A DNA stretch of 64,000 nt from Amphirosellinia nigrospora (Eukaryota; Ascomycota; Sordariomycetes; Xylariales; Xylariaceae). A model generated the notes under the pieces. That model ran no database searches, was not told where the DNA came from, and saw only the letters and a list, made by a program, of their open reading frames with translations. The translations under genes were made by a program, and so were the position numbers. The stretch spans positions 9,955,569 through 10,019,568 of the forward strand of contig SCHM01000002.1 of NCBI GenBank assembly GCA_004123355.1, written 5' to 3'. This document shows positions 10,243 to 22,774 of the stretch, in pieces (the stretch's first letter is position 1; each line of letters opens with the position of its first letter).

Positions 10243-13200
10243 CCGTTGGTAGTCATGCAAATGAATCTGACGGCCTTCTTTGTGATAAGGTGAGATTTTG
10301 TCAAGACTTAGCTGCCTATGCGGGTGCGGGGTTAAACGTGTAGCGACGACCCCTCTATTATACTTCTAGATACTATAATTACGATATACATCATGTAGCA
10401 ATGGTCGAAGAAAACAAGTAGATGATAGGTCACCGCTAAAAGAGCCAGAATATGAGTATTAGGTGGCGGTAGCTAAACTAGCATCTATATAGATCATATT
10501 TCTTAAAAGCAGTGATGTGAAAATGAAAAGATTTATTTTGGCGTTGGTGCCCAATTACCACCACGTCAGTCGTTGAATCTGGCACCGGTAAGTTTACAAG
10601 GAGCTTCGGCTTACTGTATCATGGGATGCTCTCGTGTGAGATTGCTAATATCCCTGTAGATGTTGACCCGAATTATGATATTGCAAAATCGTTTACAACC
10701 CATTTCAGTGATACGTCCTAGAATAAGGGACATGTTAACATACGAGGTGTATGCTAGCAAATCAGTTAACCGTTCCTACTTTCCCTAGAGGGTGCGAATA
10801 TGCATGGCTTCGCATGTGGCTTAGAGACAATTACTAGGTTCCCCTTACCTACCCGGGAGAGTAAAGGAATTTGACATGGATGACGTTTTGGCAGCTCGAG
10901 GAAAGCCACACATGGCTTTTTCTTTCCTTAGCGTCAGAGGTTTATGATAGGAATCAACCAATATATCAAAGCCTCAATATTACTTTGTACCCAAGAATCC
11001 ACCACAAGCGGTTGAATAAGTCCATTTCATTCAAAGTAATTATATCCTATTGACGGAGACAGACCTAGATAGAGACAAGTGCAACTTCGTACGAGCCAGC
11101 TATTCTAGGCCAGGCTCGGGAGTAGCTTTACTAGATGATCTGTCCTGCTTCTTAAAGCCTTGTAGCGTGATGCTAATGGGCACGTGCATTCGGTCAAATC
11201 GTGGACCGTTCCTCACATCACGTTCGATACCGCCTGGAAACTAGTCGACTACCTGGCGGCGAATAGTTTGCCAAGCCATATCCCAGCATCGCGGGGCGCT
11301 ATATTAGAAAAGCCGAGAAGAAATGCTTCAGGTATTTCAAGCTCGTGAACTTCGAGGCTTGATTGTGATAGCCCCTATTGATCGACACCTGTGAAGTGGA
11401 CGATGCTAATTATCATCGGGTATTAGCTCGAGAAATGGCCGGTCATTTCAAGAATCCGGGGTAATCCTAGCGGGATATTAAGCCACTTCGAGCGCCTTAT
11501 TTCTTGTCTGCAGGCCAGGTTGCGGGCTACTTGTAAGTATATATCAATACGAACGGGAATACTTACTGTATATAAGGAAATGGACAACTGGCAAAATGCT
11601 GAGTAATATGTCAAGTGCGAGCAATATTATTATAGCTAATTGAGATATCTTCACCGCAAAGCTTAGGACATGGGTTGGGTTTAATGAAGTTTGAGATGAT
11701 TAGTGTCGCCAGGGATATAAGCCGAAAACGGCAGTTAATAATACACCAGTTATGCTCAATCTAGCCATCACTCGAACAAATTGGGAATCTTGCTATCTGT
11801 TGACTTTTTGGCTTTTGTCGTCTCGTGTATGTAGGTTTGGGATCGAGTGCGCGCATGGAATCAGGGTTTTTAATTACACAGTACGATATGAATTAGTCAC
11901 TGTGCTTTGTTTTACGGACACATTACCCAACAATTGCCTCAAGTTCGGAAAAAATGAGAATGGACGGACTGCTGAGCAATCTCGAAAGACATGCCCAGAT
12001 ATTGGCTAGGGTTAAGAATGGGCCTAGAGATAAAGGAGATCATCATAGCACAGGTATGTATGTGATGAGGATTTGCGCTGCCACACTAGTAGTGAATTGT
12101 AGGCAATTTGGTAGCGAAATCATCCCCAGTTCTGCACAGTCAACAAAATCACAGTCCACCGGGATATGACTTGGAGTACCTACGCTGCACGTTGAAAAGA
12201 ACCAGTCTCTCATAGCAATAATGTGATGGAAGACCCTCAAGGTTGTGATGCGTCGGTCGCATTTTGCAAGTAAAAAGTCTAGACCAGGATCTGTCTCATT
12301 TAGATACCCGTCGGATCGTTACCGAAAATCATTTTCAGCTTTGCGCCTTAGGTACACTTTGGTCCTCGACCCTGAGGGACGCAATCGGGGGTCTTGGTCG
12401 TCATGGTCGACTGGCAGGTAAAACCAACAATCCAAGTGAGTGCCAGTTGGAAACCAAGCGAACCCAAAGTCCTCGGCTAAAGGCAGACCACCGGAGATCG
12501 AAGTGGCAATAGAAAGGAGCCGATGGAAAAGACGAGAGGTTATAATATGTTTTAGACCACAGACTATGGTGGGTTAACTGAAGCTCCTCCCGGCTGCTAC
12601 AGGGGGGTAGGTTTCCACAAAACCCTTTTAGGGTCCCTTGCCCCATAGACCCCTTTTTCTTAGTTTGATGCAACCAAGCCGGATTAGGAAGTACTACATG
12701 GATGCTGACCAGTCACAGGACACGGGCTCACTCGCTCGCTGTTCGTGTGGATGCTTGGCTAGCATGGGGCAGACCTAAAGAGGCGAATACAGCTGTTGCT
12801 CCGTAATGTACTTAGTGTATTATCAATAGGGGTCCAGTACTTGTTAGCTGTGAAGATGGTATTGGAACACCAGCAAAGGATTTGGGAACGGAGGAAGTGA
12901 GTGAGAACAGGAGCTGTAAGTTGTTGGGAGTGCATGTGTTGATTTTGAGTTGGTCTCAGTAATTGACTCAATCATTAGCCGGGAACTAGTAGAGCATTCC
13001 CGCCTACGGTCGTTATGAGAGTCTTGGGTGCTGCGAAATATACTGGTAGCGATGTAGGTGGGAGACGGGAATAGGAGGTAGGTTAGGTAGCAGTCAAGCC
13101 CACACTGCACCCTAATTGGTAAGTCTTTGCCTTCCTTATTCATGTTGTTCATGTTTTACCTACCGTAAACGTAAACGTATCTGTAGTGTTGAGATCCTCT

Positions 13201-14604
13201 TGTTTATCCTAGTACGGTAGTGTACAATAGTGTAGTTGCACTACCTCGCACCGATCGATCGACCGAGAGAGCAACAGAAGTAACCAATGCTTGGGCGCTG
13301 GACCGTTTCCTGCCCAGATCAATCCGTGATTAGACCGCGATTGCTCGGAAATATTCTCGCATGGCGGCATACCGACATACCTCAAGAACCTACCTGACCG
13401 GCTTATACGTTGATGAGACAAGGTCCACTATGTACCTACAGTACTAAGAGGTAGGTACAGGTAGGTACGGGGCAATATGCATGTGAAGAACAGCACTTAC
13501 TCAGTTACAGTGTGCAGTGCGCAGCGCACCTAACCTAAGGTCCGCAGTAGCTTGACGCGTGCTCCCCCAGGTTCAACCCTCCCGGGTCCGCGGCTACCAT
13601 TTATCTCTAATACTTGAATTGCCATTATTCTACCGACCCAGTACCTACCTGTTCCTTGCATTTAACAGCAACCTGGGCCGCCACATGATAATTTTGAGTA
13701 CCCTCCTGCACAACATTGTCGTCGCCGATCGGTCGTCCAAGCCATCGCTCGCTCGCTTGTTTGCTTGTTCGCTCACTTACTCAATCATTCAATCAATCAA
13801 TCGATACTTCATCATTCATTCGCATCAGTCAATCGACCATCTACTCATCCGCTCCTCTATTGAACTACAAAGACTTCTTACCCTCCTGATCCGACCTAAT
13901 CATAAGCAAACTGATAGACATTGCTCTGCCGTGGCCGGAGCAGCATCTCCTACGGTTATTGATTGGATTGCACGGCGATTTAGCACCTTCGTACCATTAT
14001 ATCGTTCCGCCTGCATTAGGTACCTAATCTATCCCCCGAACGAAGGCGTCGACGAGCCATCGCCACCTTTAATCTCTTACCCTAGCGGCGGACGTCATCG
14101 CTTTTTACGGTACACAGCTCCAGTGTAGACTTTCCAGCTCAACATAGATCAGACCGCAGCTTTCCAAGTTTTACCAATCATCACCCTGAAGATCATCTAA
14201 TCCACCCCCCTCGGCAAGGCCAAGGTTACCTAGCTTAGCCCACCGAAACGACCAGCGACTATCAACCAGCTAGTTACCTATTTGGCCGTGACCGCCTGAC
14301 ACCCACGCCGACATAGAGACACCTGACGCCCGTGCAGTTCATTTATTCATCCGCCAGCATCGGCACCCCCACACAACGAACCAACTATTTATTAATCTAC
14401 ATATCACAACATATCGACATTCGTCCCTGGCTCAAGCCTGAATCAAACTGCTAGCAACCCGCTGTTCATTTGCTAGCGATCTCATACCCAGTCCACCGAT
14501 AGGCACAAATAGCCGAGGACTGTGGCATTGGGAACAGCAGCGACGCCACCGAGGAGGTAGCAAATACGAGATAAGAGGAGACACCAAAGCAGGTTTTGGC
14601 TATC
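10243..14604. other. Gene-poor region upstream of pal1
   Basis: About 4.4 kb without a supportable exon. Short open frames have no conserved features. TACC/GGTA tracts occur near 13080 and 13430-13470. The last kilobase is rich in C and T with tetranucleotide runs and is likely the pal1 promoter and 5' leader. A 570-base open frame at 13559-14128 is considered and rejected elsewhere. Confidence 0.5.
13730..13860. repeat. Degenerate TCGC/TCAA tetranucleotide tract
   Basis: Runs of CGCT followed by CAAT/TCAA units make an impure four-base repeat over about 130 bases, about 750 bases upstream of the pal1 start. Its low complexity explains the long open frame across it. Confidence 0.6.
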
Positions 14605-16580
14605 ATGTCAACCATGGAGGGTGATCTGCTTGGCCTAGGTAAGAAGCCACCCGGCATATGCTGTATACCCAAGAGAACCATTCACAAGACGGAAGCCCCT
14701 TTATCTATTATGTGTTGCCTTCTCCCTCCACTGCCACGTACAATCGGGTTTAGCCGCCGCAGATTGAAACGTCGTGTTCAATGTGTGCCAATGTGTTCCC
14801 AGGGGTTGGGACCCGACTCGTCTGTGTTCCACTTAACCGGGCCAGATGTTTGTTTCATTTGTACTGGCTAGTGTTTCACAATGTCTGATAGCATCGTCAT
14901 TCTCGTTCGCAATCTACCGCTTACTCCTTGCTAACATGCTCTGTTTGCTCTGCTCATAGGCCAATCATCCGGTCAGCGTGCTACGAATGGTCAATCTATC
15001 GGCTTGACACTTAATCTTTCATCTAACAATCCCTTCCGCAACCGCGCTGCGTCACCCAATCTTGCTTCCCCGCCTCTTCCCCGTTCGCCTTTTGAAGACC
15101 CCCTCCCCGACCGACATCGAGGAACCCTTTTCTTGACCCGGCCTTCAGCTCTTCTGCCACTCAACTAGTTACATCCCCCGAAAAAATGGCACAGACGAAG
15201 GGCGCCCAATCGCCCACAGCTGAGGAGCTCTTTGTAAGTAGCGAAATCATGTGAATAGTGAAACAACCGCTCATATTTGGACTCCTAGGACTCTCTCGAT
15301 ATCAAGGATGACGCGAGTAGAAAACCGCAGTCCAAACCCAGCGGTGGGCAATCTTCCAACAGAGCGCATCGCGGCCCTCCCCGTGGTGAAAACATCCCAC
15401 CGCAAGGGCGCGGTGCCCCTTCAAGCTCCCACCGCCCTTCTCGATCGCAGGAAGAGGCGTTAAAGGTGCGCAGAGCGCAAACTGGCACAAATGGAAGCAA
15501 GCCCGCGGCTAGCCCTCCACAGCGACGGGCCGAGCCACGTTTGCGCCGTAACAGTGATTCGTCCGTCATGGAGAAACCTATCACTGACGAGGAAAGAAAA
15601 TTACGCGAGATGCGACAGAGAGATAGAGAGAGGCGCCACCGTGATGGCAAGGGTAAACAGAAGAAACTAGATATCATTGACCAGTTAGATGCAACTAGCA
15701 TTTACGGCACTGGATGTAAGACTGTTCCGCCTCATTAAGACAACACAAAAACTGACACGCCCTTAGTATTTCACCACGATGGCCCGTTTGATGCTTGCAA
15801 CCCCCACCGAAATCGAAAGGGTAGTCGTCGCGCGCCGATGCAAGCTTTTGCTAAGGACTCTGCGAATAATACAATTGGAGGCGCAGGCCCCCTAAATAAA
15901 CGTGCCGACCACAAACTCTTCATGGGGCAAGAGCCTCATGACGCGTCAACCATGTACGCTGGTCGTAGAGATCCACATAAACCTCGAGCCCATGAGATGG
16001 AGCTTTTCGACCCGAAGCAGCGAGGCGATTTCGAATACGGCGAGGAGACCCTCGGCTTGGGAAGCTCGACGTTCTTGGAAGGAACGCCAGCTACACGCAC
16101 TGCTATCATTCGAAATCAGGAAGAATCGGCTCAGGAAGCCGCCGAGACTGGACTGGGCAGGAAGAAGTCTGTGGTACAACGCTTCAAAAGCATCAAGCGG
16201 GGCCCCCGTGACTACGAGTCTGGTCGCGTTACTAGTCCTGAGGGTTATCAGGGCCATAGCCCCCGACCCAGTCTCCCGAGTGCAGGGGTGGGCGAGAGAA
16301 ATCCTTTCTTCGCCGAGTTTGACAAGGCAGAGGAGCAGATCAGCGTCAGGCGGAAAGATAGTGATGCTATGACCCCCTCACACCACCTCCAGCACACGCT
16401 GGTAGTCTAGAGCGTCGAGCGACAACCGACGCCACGATGGACGGCCCTGCCGACAGTCAGGGGAAGCAGGCGGGTGGTGGTTTCATGTCTCGAGTGAAGA
16501 GCTTAAAGGGTGGCCGACGACAACGACCAGAGCCTCCAGCGAAAGATGGCGCTATTGGTTATCCTGGAGCGGTAATGTAA
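14605..16580 (+). CDS. pal1: Pal1 cell-morphology/endocytosis protein, two frame breaks
   Basis: Pal1 family protein, associated in yeasts with cortical endocytic sites and polarised growth. Exons: 14605-14638 (MSTMEGDLLGL), 14960-15233, 15289-15715 and 15767-16580. Exon 2 carries SNNPFRNRAASPNLASPP with an NPF-type motif. Later segments hold EEERKLREMRQRDRERR-like charged sequence, the signature KKLDIIDQLDATSIYGTG joined across the intron to LFHHDGPFDACNPHRNRK, then APMQAFAKDSANNTIGG. The exon sum is two bases short of 517 codons. One loss lies in the C run at 15110-15118, where RPTSRNPFLDPAF continues in the next frame. The other is in the C run at 16373-16377, where TPPPAHAGSLERRATTD continues. 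The product would be 516 residues. An ATG at 15186 looks like a start only because the upstream frame is broken. The first intron is 321 nt, long for this genome. Confidence 0.88.
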
Positions 16581-17473
16581 ACTGTGGGAATTGTTACCGC
16601 GGCGAATTCATGGGCCGGTTGTACGTGCAGATTGAATTCTTTCGCACTTGATTTGCGGGCGGGTCGATCCATTCTCACAAAATACGTTTGATACATAATT
16701 TTGGTACCTCGTCTGTTGTAACGGCGTCATTTTTAACGTTTTGCGACTTGGTAGAAATGAAGCCGGGCTAAACGACGAGCCTGCAGCACTGATTGACAAA
16801 CACGGGAGAAACGCATGATCAGAACATAGCTTTATTTACGCTTCTTCGATGTTTCGACAGAGTTTTCTTCGCGATTTTAAACCTGTGTTGTATGAGTAGA
16901 GGCTGCTCGGTGCTCAACGAAGAGGCCATCGGCCATGTAGAATCTAAAGGGCACCTGAAAAAGGTTATCAGTTGTTAATAGCCCCTAAGGCCACTGCAGA
17001 TTGGGATTTGGTGCATCCAGCTTGCGTACACTCGATTTTTTTGTTTTCTTTAGTTGACATGAAGAACTTTAGCAGCTTTTCAAGCACCTCAAAGCTACGT
17101 GCACCAGCACTCAGAGGTGTCTTGCAAAGTGCCCCCACCTTTCTTCCTTACGATTGATAGAGACATTTGTAACTGTACAAACACAACTATAAAGATAATT
17201 TGTTGTTAATGTTCCACCGAGTTTCCGACTAACATCACATTTGCCCCCAATATTTCAGTCCGTAAAGGATGCACTCATAACATTCTAGAGCAAGGGTTGA
17301 ATGAACCTCACGGGACGTTTAGGCAACTCATGCTGAGGCCTCGTAGAGTGGGATAGACTACGAGTTTCTGATCGCCTGCTCTGTTTACTGAGCATATGCG
17401 CACTTCTTAATTTACCCTCAATAAAGAGACTCACCTAACTCGACCCCCGCACGAGCTATAGAGGAACTACCTA
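16581..17473. other. Intergenic, no gene seen
   Basis: Space between the Pal1 terminus and the Rad51-like gene. No exon-like sequence; probably the 3' UTR of pal1 and the promoter of the next gene. Confidence 0.5.
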
Positions 17474-19581
17474 ATGGGTAGTAACTTCAACGCCACAGAA
17501 GCGGTGCTGGGGCTCGCGCCCATATCAGGCGCCAGACTCTACTGGCAGGAGATCGAACGCCGAAAAACGCTCCGTCGGAGGGGTGTTCTCCCCACGGGGT
17601 GCTCCGAGATCGATGATGCACTGCTTCTCAGAGGCGGGTTCGAGAGTGGATGCGTGGTCGGCCTTAGCGCAGAGGAGGTCGACTTCGGGCTGTTGGTGAG
17701 TTCTCCCTACTTACATCTTCAAATATAACCCTATGTAGATGAAATGGATAAGAATACTTTTGTACAAGGACCATGGTATAAGTTAGAAAGCATTGTTACA
17801 TTCTATCCCATTCCGGCGTACCTACTACTCATCGCAAGGATCTGGCTACTCTATAGCTTCCCATATTGGTTCTCCTTTAACTCTATATATATGGACAAGC
17901 TTGCTACCTTATCTGCTACTTACTCTATTTAATCACTGACAATGCTTATAGTTGGGCCTCCAAATTATAGCCCGAGCACTAGTCTTCGAGGACTCCCCGA
18001 ATGATAGTTCTGACCCGACCGGTTGTGCAAGTAAACGAAGAGTAGCTATCATCACGACTTTACCAGTTGCGACAATTCTACCAACTTTACGCGATATCAT
18101 TCGTTCTCAGGCACAGGTTAAACTTGGCCCTAGAAATCTAGGAATCGATGCTGAGTTGAGACGGTGCCTCGAAGTAATCTCCATTTCGCGCATCTTTGAC
18201 ATCCAAGGCTTATGGGAAGTTCTCCGTGAGCTCGAAGAGACTACAGCTAGGGCTAGCTCTGGTCACAATGAAGATGACAGTGAGGGGATGACTGGCCGTC
18301 GTGCGCCACAGAAGACGGAGAAGAAGCACAAGAATACCAAGCTAAAGGTGCTGTCAAAGGGCCGCCGGATGAAGAAATAGTAGAGGAGTATTCTACGGAA
18401 TCGGGAGGAGAGCAGACCAGGGAAGCTGACATCGATCATATACCATCCGGACCTTCCTTACAGCCTACGCTTCCTTTGCCAGAACCTGTGACAAGACTAC
18501 CGCCATTGCGCATTGGGCCTGAACTTCAACCACTGGTTCGTAGACCTGAGGTTCTCGATAGCGAAGACGAGGAACCATTCTCTTCCTCACCATTATCTTC
18601 TCCTCCTCCATCTACTATTGACCCAGGATCTTTATCTCCCGACGAGCAGCCCCAAGCTCCCGTCGTGCCAGATTCCCGTCCCGTTCTGCCCTCAAATCTA
18701 GAACCTGAGTTAGCACCTAATTCACCGTCTCAGAAATCAGAGGATTCCCCACCTGTATCGACTGAAAATTCATCATCATCATCCGTCCCCGACATCATTC
18801 TGATCACCCATTTCTCCTCCCTCCTCACAACATTGTTCACGCATAACGATAAGACATCCTCACACACTAGCCTCCAGCTACTCTCTTCACACCTTAGACA
18901 TCTAGCCCTATCTGCGGGGCCTTTGGTCATGCTTCTAAACACGACAACGTCGTCATCTCATGAAACATCCACGTCCACATCCGAAGCCCCGAGACCATTC
19001 CCAGGCCAGGCCATCAATTACCACCCGCAGATCCGGAAGCACCAAAACAGCAACGACCCCTCGACCCAACTCTGCGCTCCATCTTCAACCCCGGCCCGCT
19101 ATCACACGGGCTTGATACATCCGGGCAGGGAAACAGACAGAACTACGGGTACGACCATCCATACGGCGCGACAGCAGCACGCTTGGGGCGGCGGAACAAG
19201 CCTTCTTTCGGCGCGACCTTTGCGCAGTTCCTCGATCTGCATCTCCTATGCACCAAGGTCCCGCGGACGCGGGACGACGCGGAGACCGCGATTGCGCTGG
19301 GCGCGGCTCTGAGGATGTGAGACACGCCTGGGTTGTCGAGGCGTTGCTCGACGAGATGGGGCCTGGGAGTGGGACAAGGGAGGGGTATCGAGGACAGAGA
19401 AGGACGAGGGGGAGAGACGTCCCTTCCGCCGCGCGTGAATCGTGAGCAGCGCTGGGGTGCTGTTGATGTGCGTGATGGTGCGAGGATTGTGAATGCGTTT
19501 ACGGCTGGGAGTGGTAGTGGAAGTTATGTGAATAGGGGTCCGGTTCGAGTTGTTGCTGGGTTTGGCGGGCCGAGGGTATGA
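17474..19581 (+). CDS. Rad51/RecA-fold protein with degenerate Walker A, frame-broken
   Basis: Looks like a fungal Rad51-like (Rad51-paralogue type) recombination protein. Exon 1 is 17474-17695; exon 2 starts at 17952 after a 256-nt intron. Residues 41-74 read TGCSEIDDALLLRGGFESG and then CVVGLSAEEVDFGLL. This aligns with the GG(I/F)E-x-G entry to Walker A, but the GxxxxGKT loop is replaced by SAEEVDFG. RRVAIITTLPVATILPTLRDI follows. A strand of Walker B type (PDIILITHFSSLLTTLF) comes after a Ser/Pro/Glu-rich insert. The C-terminus has AVDVRDGARIVNAF. Coding sense changes frame about five times, each one base short, near 18360, 19010, 19315, 19360 and 19433. With these the length is 618 residues. 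ATPase activity is doubtful; a structural role in a recombination complex is inferred. Specific orthology is not established. Confidence 0.6.
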
Positions 19582-20147
19582 GATGCTTGTGAGAGAATGT
19601 GGAAATGGTCCAATTCATCTGACTTTAGAATTGTAAAGGGAGAACTATAACTTGGTAATTCATCAAGTTCCAAATATAGAGAAAGCTTATGTAGCTACCG
19701 AGACTTCGCTTCCCATCACGATCTAGATATGCTATTTATCATCTTTTCAGACAGCCATTCGACCGCAACATTTTGTAGCTATCTAGAACACCACTTAGGG
19801 AATAGAGAGAGCATAGTTCAACCAAGACACCCACTAGATTGTCGATAGCAAGTTCGAAATTTGCGATTTGATTGATTGAGTTTTTGCGACCGGTGTTTAG
19901 CTAGTGCTACAATATTTTAAACTAACAATGTAGTTTTAAGCGAGTGTGGTACATCTGCCTCTTCCAGTGCAGACCGACTCGACTATCCGTTTTTCCCCAA
20001 GCCAGGCGTATGATTTTCCAAATCATATTAAACCCACTCATACGTTGTCGTACCATCGTTTCCCATGTCCATCCTTACGTATCCAATCACAATCCCCATC
20101 GTATACATTTGCCCACCGTTGAATCACCCTTGCCTATCTTATACCAC
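19582..20147. other. Intergenic between convergent genes
   Basis: Holds the 3' ends of the Rad51-like gene (plus) and the FAS1 gene (minus). AT-rich, no exon visible. Confidence 0.5.
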
Positions 20148-21719
20148 TTACAACTCACCCCAAACCTGATCCTCGCCAGCGGTAGCGTCTGTCTCCTTCT
20201 TCTCCTCATCCTCGACGTACGGCTGCAGCCTCTCGACGAGCTCCTCGACGGAGATCTCCCCATCCTCCTCGGTCCAGGCACCGCCTCGCTTATGCTCATG
20301 GGGCGGGATGAGCACGGAGTTGACGACCTGCACGACGCCATCGAAGGCAATGCCGTCCGCGATCGCGACGTTCTGGTACCCGTTGATGCGGATGTTGATA
20401 AAGCGCAGCCAGCGCGCGATATCGATAGACAGGCTCTTGTCATCGAGCAGCGTGGGAGATCGATGTGGAAGTGTCCGTTGCGCTCACTACCCTCGACGTG
20501 CATCTTTCCGGTGGGATCCTCCGGTTGGCTAGCGGGAGGAGGTCCTCGACACCCCCCTTGATGCCGTAGTAGGCGTCCGAGTACAGCGTCTCGTTGACTA
20601 CGATGTGGTACTTCAGCAGCGCCTTCAGATATCCGAGGCCCTTCTCCGTGTTAAACAGGAAGGCGTTGGCGCCGGGTCCGAGCCGGCTGAAGGCCCAGTT
20701 CGTGGGGCGAAGATGGTCAGTCCCGTCAGGTTGTGCTCGTGGTGGAACTGCGTCTTCCCGTGGTGCGGGAGCAGACCCGTCTTCTCGGCTGCCAGCTCGA
20801 GCGTGGAGAACTTGGTGGGGAAGAGGGCGATCAGACGCCTCGCTGGTGGCGGGGCACCAAGATGCTGTCTACGGCGTGCGCAACACCATTGGCGGCGAAC
20901 TGTGTGTCTGTTAGTTTTACGTCCGCGAGGTTAACGAGCCGTGAATATAGACGTAGGTACGTACAAAGTCCAACACGATGGCATGGCTGTAGTTGATCTT
21001 GAGACCCAAAAGGCTCGCGCTGGCTCTCAATCGCTGCGGCCGTCCGCCGAGCGCCGGGCTTTTGAGGGCCGTGGGCAAGGTATGCGAGGCAAACACGCGG
21101 CGGGCCGGGTAGAAGCCTGGCAGGATGTGATACTCGATGATCTTCTCGATCCATGCCTTGGGCGGCTTGTGGTGTTCGGGAAGCTTCTCGAACGCCTTGT
21201 CGAGCGGGACGAAGACGGTCACGTTCGACTCGGTGGTGTTCAGCAGGTCGACGATGTCGGGGAAGTCGTTCACGAGCGCCGCGAACCTCTTGGTGTAGTT
21301 CGACGCCTGGATGGCTTGGTAAACGGTCAGGTTCGACGGGGCGTGGTGGCCCGGCCGATGCTTGTGGCCGCCGTGACCAGGCCTGTCGGTGCCGAAGATG
21401 ACGGGGAACTCGTCGTCGTCGTCGAGGATCGCGTCGACGTCGTCGAGGACCTTCTCTGCGTGTTTCTTGGTGTGGTCGAGGGTTTCTAGGGTCTCGTCGA
21501 GGCTCGAGCGTAGGGCGTCCGCCAGCTCGAGATGGTGTCGTCGACGTGGGCGCCATGCTGTTGAACGGTGGATCGTAGCGTATCCCACCAGTCTGAGGCT
21601 GTCTTCTCAGCTTTCTCGGCTTGGCTTTGGATTTCTAAGCTCCGGGCCGTTGCGTCGTCTGGAATGACAACGGCAGTGGCCAACGCCACCGCGAGGGGCA
21701 ATAGATTCGTATATCGCAT
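20148..21719 (-). CDS. Secreted protein with two fasciclin (FAS1) domains, frame-broken
   Basis: Extracellular or cell-wall adhesion-type protein. It starts with a signal peptide (MRYTNLLPLAVALATAVV) and a charged linker. FAS1 domain 1 has NLTVYQAIQASNYTKRFAAL, the H1-like box SNVTVFVPLDKAF and the H2-like IIEYHILPG. An intron (20964-20900) interrupts the domain after HAIVLDF. Domain 2 includes TKFSTLELAAEKTGLL, the H1-like GLTIFAP, LLKYHIVVNETLYSD and VQVVNSVLIPP, then an acidic tail ending GEL. Exon 1 (21719-20965) is one base short, near 21530, where DDTI should continue into LELADALRSS. Exon 2 (20899-20148) is four bases short, at C/G runs near 20850, 20710, 20528 and 20458. The repaired length would be 503 residues. 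I see no GPI-type hydrophobic tail. Confidence 0.82.
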
Positions 21720-22774
21720 CGTTTCTTGCCAAGATCGAACAGCGAGTCTATATTCAACTCAGCTTCAATATCGGAATGTGACGATTACAAGCAGAACATT
21801 CAGATCTATCTTACCTTGGGCCTAAGGAACTATTATTAGTTTAAGAGAGTACCAGGGAAACGTAAGCCGCCCCTCTTATTGCGAGCTGGGAGCCGAATCC
21901 TCCAATCGACTGAGGTTACGTCACCACAAGGCGAGGGTGAGGCGCGATGGCTTTTACTAAACCCAATTGAACAAGAGCCCTATTGATTTGAAACCCGCTA
22001 GAGAAATACAAAGGATAAGAGGTATCAAAGACTTTTAAAATCGCTGTTCTGGGACTTTTATCGCATCTTTGAGAGCCTGCGTGCCCGCATTTCCATAACG
22101 CTATACGCGTCATGATCACTTCAGGTAGAAGCGCTGCTTGCGTATCCGCGTAACAGGAGCTGTTTTATTGGATCGGCGAGTTTCGTTGGCGTTGGTCCTA
22201 GGCACGAAGTTCGGGGTTGATAGGAGCCCGCACCCCCGATACCCGACGATCAAGAACTGTCACTTTGACAACAATATGCTAATATTGGTATTGTCGTCGC
22301 AATGGCGTCAGTTGTATGGCTGATGATGCGCTTTATTGAATTTGATGAGCCGTCCAAATGTATTTGGGCGGGGCATCAGAGAGGCTTGGCGTGAGGGTCT
22401 CCAAGTTCCTTGGTTCCAAAGCGTGTGAGCAACAGTAGAATTCCTCCTTTCAAATTCGGACTTTAGACATCATTTAAAATAGTAAATTTATTCTTTACAT
22501 ACTGTTATTATCATAACAAGATATTGAAAACAGGCAAGGATACGCATAATCTCGACAATTGATGAAAGGAAATAGTGAAAGATAAAAACCAAGTCGAAGC
22601 ATGAGACGTTGACGTTTCCGAGCGTTTTCCTAAGCGGACCTTGTTGAGAAATCACATCGAGAATAATGCATGGCTCATGCTGACCCTGAGAATGATGCAA
22701 GATCAGTGCAAAGAAATACCGAAGAACTTCGCTGACAGAATATCACCTCAACCATAAAAATAGAACGCATATGG
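21720..22774. other. Intergenic, no gene seen
   Basis: About 1 kb between the FAS1 start and the 3' end of the CorA-like gene, both on the minus strand. It should contain the FAS1 promoter. No exon with splice sites is visible. Confidence 0.5.

Noticed and set aside
13559-14128. 189-codon open frame upstream of pal1
   Set aside because: It lacks an ATG at its start, runs through a low-complexity tetranucleotide tract, has no domain, and lies where the pal1 promoter and leader are expected.
15186-15240. ATG at 15186 as the pal1 start
   Set aside because: Family-specific sequence continues upstream in the same sense with one frame loss and a clean splice to 14605.
20941-21489. 182-codon plus-strand frame opposite the FAS1 gene
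   Set aside because: GC-rich antisense shadow; the minus strand has signal peptide and FAS1 motifs.
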